Assembly: GCA_023140635.1 (NCBI GenBank)
Contig: JAGLLG010000034.1
Span: 1-12,077, forward strand
Direction of reading: 5' to 3'
DNA: 12,077 nucleotides
DNA from: Candidatus Pacearchaeota archaeon
GTDB taxonomy: Archaea > Nanobdellota > Nanobdellia > Pacearchaeales > GW2011-AR1
Shown here one piece after another: positions 11,765 through 12,077 of this stretch. Position 1 is the first letter of the stretch; each line of letters opens with the position of its first letter. Both the position numbers and the translations under genes were made by a program. The notes below the pieces were generated by a model. The model had not been told where the DNA came from, made no database searches, and was given only the letters and a program-made list of their open reading frames with translations.

Positions 11765-11989
11765 TCAGTTCCCTTTCCCCTTCACCAAACAATAACCAAT
11801 CTCATAATAAGTTTTCTCCTTAACCCTCGCAACATCAGGGCTTACATAATCTATCCCATTAACCCAACACCAAGCCCTATCATAAAGATGATTCATAAAC
11901 AAACCCTCAAACTCCTTTCTTCCAGCCACGTCTAATTCTTCTATACCCATTTCCCATTCACTAACTGCATCCCCAAGAGATTTTCCCAT
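11765..11989 (-). CDS. Small protein of unknown function (74 aa)
   Basis: I do not recognise this protein. It is soluble-looking and acidic in its first half (MGKSLGDAVSEWEMGIEELD), with an aromatic middle (RAWCWVNGIDYV) and a basic end (KGKGN). Cysteines lie at 41 and 67. There is no signal peptide or membrane segment, so it is probably cytoplasmic, unlike the six exported proteins downstream. The main support for it being real is GGGAGGT ending 4 bases before the ATG at 11989. It is in the same direction as the surface operon but separated by 233 bases that include a likely terminator and promoter, so a functional link is not indicated. Confidence 0.6.
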   Translation of the reverse strand: MGKSLGDAVSEWEMGIEELDVAGRKEFEGLFMNHLYDRAWCWVNGIDYVSPDVARVKEKTYYEIGYCLVKGKGN

Positions 11990-11993
11990 AAAT

Positions 11994-12000
11994 ACCTCCC
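11994..12000 (-). promoter_or_regulatory. Strong Shine-Dalgarno of the 74-aa gene
   Basis: GGGAGGT on the minus strand, followed by ATTT and ATG at 11989. It is the best match to the anti-Shine-Dalgarno in the window. TATA-like candidates upstream are CTTAAATA (12011-12018) and AATATTTTTT (12025-12034). Only the second would leave the Shine-Dalgarno inside the mRNA. Confidence 0.6.
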
Positions 12001-12077
12001 TAATAAAGAGTATTTAAGACTATCTAAAAAATATTCTCACCCAACCACAGCGTGCCCCAACCTGTTCTTTAATATAT

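Overview
The window reads as a low-GC archaeal chromosome segment, most likely from a DPANN lineage of the Woesearchaeota/Pacearchaeota type. The reasons are an archaeal-style Elp3, TATA-like boxes about 25 bases upstream of start codons with little or no leader, an RHH/PIN pair, and several signal-peptide proteins rich in N-glycosylation sequons. Those proteins carry Ig, FN3, TSP1-like and lamin-tail domains. The lineage is inferred from protein style, since no rRNA or marker phylogeny is available.

Bases 1-1530 (+ strand) hold the 3' part of elp3 (tRNA wobble-uridine modification), cut by the window edge, followed by a GNAT acetyltransferase with its own promoter. Bases 1581-2252 hold a ribbon-helix-helix protein (+) and a PIN-domain RNase (-). 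Their genes converge and overlap by 12 bases, an unusual layout for a VapBC-like pair.

Bases 2288-11531 (- strand) are a surface-protein locus of six exported proteins in two apparent transcription units. The upstream unit, read from 11531 down, encodes a 306-aa TasA/camelysin-like secreted protein, a second smaller beta-rich secreted protein, a 383-aa Ig-type secreted protein, and a 246-aa protein with FN3, TSP1-like and C-terminal membrane segments. The last three genes are linked by ATGA overlaps and good Shine-Dalgarno sites. The downstream unit has its own promoter and probably a leaderless start. It encodes a 1648-aa cysteine-rich multidomain surface protein ending in a lamin-tail domain, then a 228-aa FN3, poly-Gly and membrane-anchor protein. 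The two units therefore repeat one theme: a large Ig-type exported protein followed by a small FN3 protein with a nearly identical membrane tail.

The simplest reading, which is inference, is a cell-surface fibre or adhesin system. The TasA-like proteins would form the filament or matrix, the large Ig proteins would do the reaching or binding, and the small FN3 proteins would be membrane anchors. Attachment to a host or partner cell is plausible for such a lineage but is not shown by the sequence. A short unrecognised gene (74 aa, - strand) with a strong Shine-Dalgarno lies at the right edge, and a repeated TCGCTC element follows its stop codon.
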